Source: a virus. From it: a stretch of DNA of 43,380 nt. The DNA is taken from the IMG/VR virus record IMGVR_UViG_3300002225_000001, positions 1 to 43,380 of that record; one strand, given 5' to 3'. Position numbers and translations under genes: made by a program. Below the pieces are notes generated by a model. The model did not search any database and was not told where the DNA came from. It saw only the letters and a list, made by a program, of their open reading frames with translations. This document shows, piece after piece, positions 38,117 through 43,380 of this stretch; the stretch's first letter is position 1; every line of letters starts with the position of its first letter.

Positions 38117-41100
38117 TTATACTCCCTCTTCATATAGTGCTGAGTAAATAGCTGTTGTCTTAGTATCTACATCTTTGTGTTTAGCTATAAATCCTAAGTT
38201 AATTCCAGCATTAGCTGATATACCAGTAGCATCATGTATCTCTTTTACTGCTACAATAGGTACATACCCATTTTCCAATACCGATGCATCATCAAGTACA
38301 CTTACACAATCACCACCACCGGATTTTAACAATATGTAAATAGTACCAACAGTTGCAGTATAGGGATATTGATATAATCCAGCAGATAAAGCACCACTAT
38401 TAACTATTTCAGAACCACCCTCAGTAGTTCCTATAAAAATTCTTGTATCATTTGTACTACTACTAATTATATCAACACTAATATCATAATCTTTACCTAT
38501 TTCAAGTGATATGGCTTGTGATATTTGTTCTATTGAAGTACCGCTTCTTGTTAATGTCAGTTGTCCACCAGAAACATTTGAAGCATCAACTGTTTCTAAC
38601 ACAGATAAATCAGTCCATCCAGTTACATCTGTGTCAAAAGTGCCATTTACTACAAGTTCAGGTGCAGTAAGCTGACCCTCAAATGTATGACCAGTAGCAC
38701 TTTTAACTAATACTTCATAATTAGCACCATTATCATAAGTTAACTCCAAAGATGTATTATCTTGTTCACAAGCAAATGTAGGAGTGAAAGCTTGACCATG
38801 AGTAAAGTTTGTTTTAGCTTCTATAAGTTCTATCTCTTCTTGTTGAACATAAGTAGCATCACCATTATTTGCAGTACAATCTATTCTATAATATAGATAA
38901 GCTGTATCATTCACAAATGTAAAAGTTTTGATAGCTGGATGAGCCCAATCAGTAATTCCTACTTGAGTTGATAACACTACTTCTTCGCCACCCCAAGCAC
39001 CAGTGTTGGATGCCTCAATAGTAAAGTCTTTCATACCTCTTGAGTCTCTAGTTATTGATGTTTGCATTGTAATCTTGTTAATTACAATAGCTGTACCATA
39101 CTGCATCTGAATCCAACCAGTAGTTACACTGTTTGTTACCCAACCATTAGCTAAACTATCAGCAAATGCATTCCAAGCTTCTTTACCAGCTAACTCAGTA
39201 GAAGCACTAGCTATATAATCAGGTGAAGATGATGTATTACTTGATAATGTAGGAACTGTATCAACAGTATTAGCATTTAAGCTACCATCAGAATAAGTAG
39301 CACCAGTTAGTACAACACTCTCAAAGTCTGTACCATCTCCTAGATAAATTGTATCTGTAACTAGATGTTCTCCATTTAGCAGTAGGTCAGTAGCATCAGC
39401 ACTATATAGAATATCAGGCAACTCACTTGTTAGAAATGCACCAGCTTGAGCACCATTCCAATTACCCTCACCATCTGTTTTAGCTACTATAGCTGATGTG
39501 TATATAGCTTGATTTCCAAAAGTTAAATCATTCCATTCTAAATAACCAACTGGAGGTGTATATGCAAAGTCGCTTGTACTTAAATACATCTCTACTGTTT
39601 CAGTAGTACCTATAATTGCACTTGCTGGAGCATAAGAAACACCACTTGGTATTGTATATGCTGAGTTTTGTAACACATCATTTTTTCTAATCTCAACTGT
39701 ATTAGCATCTAAGTCAAAAGCAAAACTAATTACATCACCGACATTATATGCTGTACCGGCAGTTTGAGCTATTTGATTTATCTTTAATGTTCCGTCTGTG
39801 TGGTATGCTATTGAATTTACTGCATTTCTAAGAGCGCCATTAACAAGAGCTACCGAGTCATCACAAGCCCCAGTTTCTGTTACTACATCATGAGCTGTAA
39901 GTTTTTGCTCATAGTAAAATTTACCAGTAGATTTAACTAAGTTAGCAACCTTACCTTGAGTGTAATTTGAACTTTGTGATGTTGTGAATACGACATGTTT
40001 ATCTACAGTATAGATGTCAGAATCTGCATCAACATCTTCACCAATAGGTATTATTCCAATTATACCATCAGCAACAATTCCCTCATCTCCAACTGTTGTA
40101 TCTATGTAACCAGCAACAACAGTAGGTATATTAGTAGCATTAAATCCACTACCACTTACATCTATGTAATAGTCTGTATCAGGTACTTGTACTAGATTAA
40201 GTACATCAAAAATATGTACTGCATCTTCTGATGGAATATTACCACCTGACTCTGCTCTTATACTTACTGTATGGTCTAACTCATCTTCTGTTACACCACC
40301 AACACTAACTGTAATCTCATCAGCAACTCTAACGGCTGTACCACTTGTAGTTACTGGGTCTGAATATTCAAGACCAGCATCATAATTAGTAATAGTAATA
40401 ACTAAATCACTATTTTCATTTGCTGAACTAGCACCTGACAGTGTAGGTATAGGTGTTCTCATCACATCCCAATACGCATCAGTTCCATCGGTTGCTAATA
40501 CACCACCATCTTTACCAGTTTGTACTGGAAGACCTGAAGAAGCACCAGCTACTATAGAGCTATGTAATGATGAGTATTCTATCGGATTTGTAGGAGTATA
40601 TGTAAAGTTACCATCACCATCAGATGTTACAATATTAACTGGAACACCATAAGCTTCAGTAGCATAACTTTCAGCTGTAAGCTTTTCCGCTTCTGCTTCC
40701 CAAGCACTCAACTGAGCATTTGTCTCACTTGTAGCAGCAGCAACCTCTGAGTTACCAGCATTTGTTTCACTTGTAGCAGCAGCACTAGCTGAATCTATAG
40801 CATCTGTAGCATTAGTTAGAGCATTTAAGATAGCACTATCTGTGGGTTGGTTAGTACCAGCCCCCAAAGCGATATCATCTCCAACAAGATTTACATTTAC
40901 ACTATCTCCGGCAACAGTAACAACCTCATCTGCAATACCAGCAACGGTAACTATCTCATTTGCGATACCAGCAACAGTTGATATATCACTAGGAGCATCA
41001 TTAAGCTCATCAGGTGTGTCTGCTACACGAACTTCTAACTGTTTATATGTAGCAGTATCAAGTAATGAATTTAATACACAAGCATTGTTAATTAGTTGAT

Positions 41101-41248
41101 ATAGTCCAACGTCCATTTGAACCCATGTATCATCAGCTACAAGCTGTCTCCATACTGCCATGTGAGCTTTAGTAGCTATATGTTTTGTTGATGGGAAAGT
41201 TCTTGTATCTAATGCCGTTCCACTATACGGTGATGATTGTACTGCCAT
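38117..41248 (-). CDS. tail fibre with SPRY, discoidin-like and carbohydrate-binding-like domains
   Basis: The 1043-residue protein starts with a virion-attachment region and repeats of VAGIANEIVTVAGIADEVVT type (about 85-125), then an Ala/Ser/Thr-rich coiled-coil stalk (about 145-205). Later come an Ig-like domain (about 265-350), a SPRY-like domain (GKFYYEQKL ... EMYLSTSDFAY, about 430-560), an F5/8-type discoidin-like domain (GWIQMQYG ... YRIDCTA, about 660-810) and a CBM4/9-like domain (VVNGTFDTDVTGWTDLS, about 870-1000). It probably recognises surface polysaccharide. Domain limits are estimates. Confidence 0.75.
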   Translation of the reverse strand: MAVQSSPYSGTALDTRTFPSTKHIATKAHMAVWRQLVADDTWVQMDVGLYQLINNACVLNSLLDTATYKQLEVRVADTPDELNDAPSDISTVAGIANEIVTVAGIADEVVTVAGDSVNVNLVGDDIALGAGTNQPTDSAILNALTNATDAIDSASAAATSETNAGNSEVAAATSETNAQLSAWEAEAEKLTAESYATEAYGVPVNIVTSDGDGNFTYTPTNPIEYSSLHSSIVAGASSGLPVQTGKDGGVLATDGTDAYWDVMRTPIPTLSGASSANENSDLVITITNYDAGLEYSDPVTTSGTAVRVADEITVSVGGVTEDELDHTVSIRAESGGNIPSEDAVHIFDVLNLVQVPDTDYYIDVSGSGFNATNIPTVVAGYIDTTVGDEGIVADGIIGIIPIGEDVDADSDIYTVDKHVVFTTSQSSNYTQGKVANLVKSTGKFYYEQKLTAHDVVTETGACDDSVALVNGALRNAVNSIAYHTDGTLKINQIAQTAGTAYNVGDVISFAFDLDANTVEIRKNDVLQNSAYTIPSGVSYAPASAIIGTTETVEMYLSTSDFAYTPPVGYLEWNDLTFGNQAIYTSAIVAKTDGEGNWNGAQAGAFLTSELPDILYSADATDLLLNGEHLVTDTIYLGDGTDFESVVLTGATYSDGSLNANTVDTVPTLSSNTSSSPDYIASASTELAGKEAWNAFADSLANGWVTNSVTTGWIQMQYGTAIVINKITMQTSITRDSRGMKDFTIEASNTGAWGGEEVVLSTQVGITDWAHPAIKTFTFVNDTAYLYYRIDCTANNGDATYVQQEEIELIEAKTNFTHGQAFTPTFACEQDNTSLELTYDNGANYEVLVKSATGHTFEGQLTAPELVVNGTFDTDVTGWTDLSVLETVDASNVSGGQLTLTRSGTSIEQISQAISLEIGKDYDISVDIISSSTNDTRIFIGTTEGGSEIVNSGALSAGLYQYPYTATVGTIYILLKSGGGDCVSVLDDASVLENGYVPIVAVKEIHDATGISANAGINLGFIAKHKDVDTKTTAIYSALYEEGV

Positions 41249-41249
41249 G

Positions 41250-43380
41250 TTATCTCCTTGAGTCTCGTTTAGTTAATGCACCCTCGTAACTAACCGTATT
41301 TATTCTAAAACCTACACTATCAGCATTGGTTATACTAATCCTAATGTTTTTAGCATCACCATAAATCATTGGTTTACGATTTACTGTGTACTTTGATTTA
41401 ATTACTCTCAATGTATTTCTAGCAACATCTTCTACAAGTAAGTTAAATTCACTTCCATCTTCACTAGATATTTGAGCTGTCTTAAATTTTAAATGACCTC
41501 GTATATCTTTTTTGCCGTTACTACTTGCAACCCATTCGCCAATTTTAACTACTGTTGGTATTATAGTCTCATTATCAACAGTTGTAAAGTCATCTAAGAA
41601 ATTACCTAGATAATCTTGTGGGAATATAGGTGTTGTTTCAAATTGGTCTTTTCTATCTAAGCTGTCAGGACTCATAACCCAAACCTTAGACATATCCCAA
41701 ACTTTAGACATATCCCAAATACCAGTACCTAGAATCCAATCCGTTGCAGCGATAGCATGATTACGATTAATCATTATATTTAGATTGTTACCAAGACTAA
41801 ACGCATTATAAATCTTACCATTATAAGTCCACTTAAACCATGCTGACTGTATTCTCTCACCACCATTATCGTAATACTTATATACAAATATTGTATCATT
41901 AGCAGAAGCAGATACTAAAAATATCATATTGTTTATTGAGCTACCTGATAATCTTATTATGTCTCTAGGAACATAACTTTGTACGTGTGCTGATATATCA
42001 ACTGCTTCTGTTGAATCATTATTGGCTGATACAGCGTATTGCATCAAGGCTGTATATTCACCACGTATTGCACAGAAGAAAACTTTATCATTCATAAACA
42101 ATGGTCTAACATCAGTATTAATCTCATAAGCAGATGTTTGAGAGATTTGAATATCTTTAGGACTTAATACCCTACCACCCTCTAGCTTGAACTGAGCCTT
42201 GTCAGAGAACAACATCATAGCATCTTCAAGATATGTAGCATACTCTAATGATATAACTTTAGTAGTATCAACAACAGCATCTATATAATCTGAATCGAGT
42301 ACCGCCGCCGTAGTAGTCCTCCAAAAGTTTCCATAACCACCAACTTCAGACAACACAACAGTTCTTTCAGTAATAAAACCTAGTCTATTTTTAAAGAAGA
42401 ATATATCCTTGATTACTGGTGCTTTATTGTCAACAGTCTGTATAAAACTTGATGCCGGATTAGACTCGTTATCACCAACCCTACTATCTTCCCATTGGTC
42501 ATAAGGTGTGAATGTGAACGTATCATCACCATTTCTTGTCAACACATGAGGCAATGTATTTAAGTCTAACTCATTTACTGATAATGGGTCAACAGTTTCT
42601 TGCCATTGACTATCAGCATAAGTTAACCAGTATGTAGCAAAGTCACTTGTACCTGAACCAGTTATCTTTACTATCGCATTATCAAATCCTAAATTTTTAG
42701 GTAAGTCTGTATTAAACTGTACTTTATGTTGCCAACCAAACGAAGCTTGATTACCCCAACTGTCACTTGCATCAACTGTAGAAAGATTGTTTACACCAGT
42801 AACTTTAATAACACTACCTATCGCAACAGCTGTAAAATTAGCATCAGCACTAATATCAGAAGCTAACTGTGTTGCTGCCGCAGTAGTGGTAGTTTTTGAT
42901 GTACTAACTGATTTAGTATTAGCTAAACTATCTGTTACAGTTATACTATAAGTATATGCACTAGCTGGATTAGCAGACTTAATCCAAATGTAACCCTCTT
43001 TAACATAATTAGCTATCGGTATATATACTGTCTCATCAGCAGCCGAATAAGCTATTGTATCAAAGTAATCAGCTGTTACCAATGCTTGAGTATCACCACC
43101 GCTTGTTTTACCCTCTACAGCTATTGTTACAGCTATAGCTGTACCATCAGTTCTTTTAATATCAAGTATGTTGTCTGAACCTAATTCAATCTTATATAAA
43201 TCTATTGATAATGCTGACGTTAATTCTGATATAACTTTACCTATAAATCCTGAGTATGGTAGTATCCCACTACCGTTAGTATATGTATCACAATCCATAG
43301 CAACAGCGTTCTCATCATGCACTGATGAAATCTCTATCACATTACCATCCACCGTTATAGTTGTATAACCATGATAAACC
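41250..43380 (-). CDS. tail tubular protein B (nozzle), C-terminal part
   Basis: This is the continuation of the gene starting at 653. The reading frame is open through the terminal repeat and ends at 41250. The sequence includes a GFRINTVSYEGALTKRDSRR end and VWDMSKVWVMSPDS, typical of nozzle proteins. An internal duplicate of VWDMSKVW (about residues 540-555 of this part) is visible. The fibre gene starts two bases downstream after AAGGAG. Confidence 0.85.
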   Translation of the reverse strand, partial: VYHGYTTITVDGNVIEISSVHDENAVAMDCDTYTNGSGILPYSGFIGKVISELTSALSIDLYKIELGSDNILDIKRTDGTAIAVTIAVEGKTSGGDTQALVTADYFDTIAYSAADETVYIPIANYVKEGYIWIKSANPASAYTYSITVTDSLANTKSVSTSKTTTTAAATQLASDISADANFTAVAIGSVIKVTGVNNLSTVDASDSWGNQASFGWQHKVQFNTDLPKNLGFDNAIVKITGSGTSDFATYWLTYADSQWQETVDPLSVNELDLNTLPHVLTRNGDDTFTFTPYDQWEDSRVGDNESNPASSFIQTVDNKAPVIKDIFFFKNRLGFITERTVVLSEVGGYGNFWRTTTAAVLDSDYIDAVVDTTKVISLEYATYLEDAMMLFSDKAQFKLEGGRVLSPKDIQISQTSAYEINTDVRPLFMNDKVFFCAIRGEYTALMQYAVSANNDSTEAVDISAHVQSYVPRDIIRLSGSSINNMIFLVSASANDTIFVYKYYDNGGERIQSAWFKWTYNGKIYNAFSLGNNLNIMINRNHAIAATDWILGTGIWDMSKVWDMSKVWVMSPDSLDRKDQFETTPIFPQDYLGNFLDDFTTVDNETIIPTVVKIGEWVASSNGKKDIRGHLKFKTAQISSEDGSEFNLLVEDVARNTLRVIKSKYTVNRKPMIYGDAKNIRISITNADSVGFRINTVSYEGALTKRDSRR
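43306..43380. repeat. terminal direct repeat (right copy)
   Basis: Identical to positions 1-75. Together the copies close the sequence to a 43,305-bp circle. See the left copy for interpretation. Confidence 0.95.

Overview
The window looks like one complete genome of a lytic, short-tailed (T7-type) bacteriophage. Its last 75 bases repeat its first 75, and the tail-nozzle gene reads in frame across that join, so the sequence closes into a circle of 43,305 bp. It is AT-rich. Shine-Dalgarno sites are often of the form AAAGGATAAA. That style, with the overall composition, suggests an AT-rich Gram-negative host, possibly a Campylobacterota species; the host is an inference only. A two-component spanin pair points to a Gram-negative host more firmly. 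I see no integrase, no excisionase, no tRNA gene and no single-subunit RNA polymerase.

Layout. Reading leftward from 6298, the minus strand carries 115-, 119- and 62-residue proteins, the portal, a 29-residue basic peptide, an HTH protein, the scaffold, the major capsid protein and tail tubular proteins A and B. Tubular B crosses the window ends. The strand then continues from 41,248 down to 25,949 with the tail fibre, a fibre-assembly chaperone-like protein, a lysis cassette (phospholipase A2-like protein, holin, overlapping spanins, amidase), a decoration- or fibre-like protein, internal virion proteins like T7 gp14, gp15 and gp16, and the small and large terminase subunits. The gene order is that of T7.

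The plus strand from 6335 to 25,952 holds early and replication genes. A 0.9 kb non-coding segment (7055-7936) is full of direct and inverted repeats and is the best origin candidate. Next come a small unknown gene, a 0.46 kb structured gap with tandem hairpin plus boxA-like repeats and a terminator, and a MoxR/CobS-like AAA+ ATPase with a partner protein and many small genes. A 0.5 kb repeat- and hairpin-rich control region (13,038-13,556) follows. The replication module comes last: prim-pol/D5 primase-helicase, DUF2800 nuclease, DUF2815 ssDNA-binding protein, family B DNA polymerase, a cysteine-protease-like protein, SNF2 helicase, VRR-NUC nuclease, zinc-binding proteins and dUTPase. This module is unlike T7's and resembles those of many tailed phages and prophages.

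How it works together. With no phage RNA polymerase, transcription must use the host enzyme. I find several sigma-70-like or extended -10 promoters: a divergent pair at 6276-6313, one at 7255, one before the capsid gene, one at 13,385 and one before the 35,770 operon. Intrinsic terminator-like hairpins lie at 1300, 8525, 13,192 and 13,348. The unexplained control regions around 7.3-8.8 kb and 13.0-13.5 kb are the most likely places for undescribed biology: origin iterons, a possible antitermination site and mutually exclusive leader hairpins.
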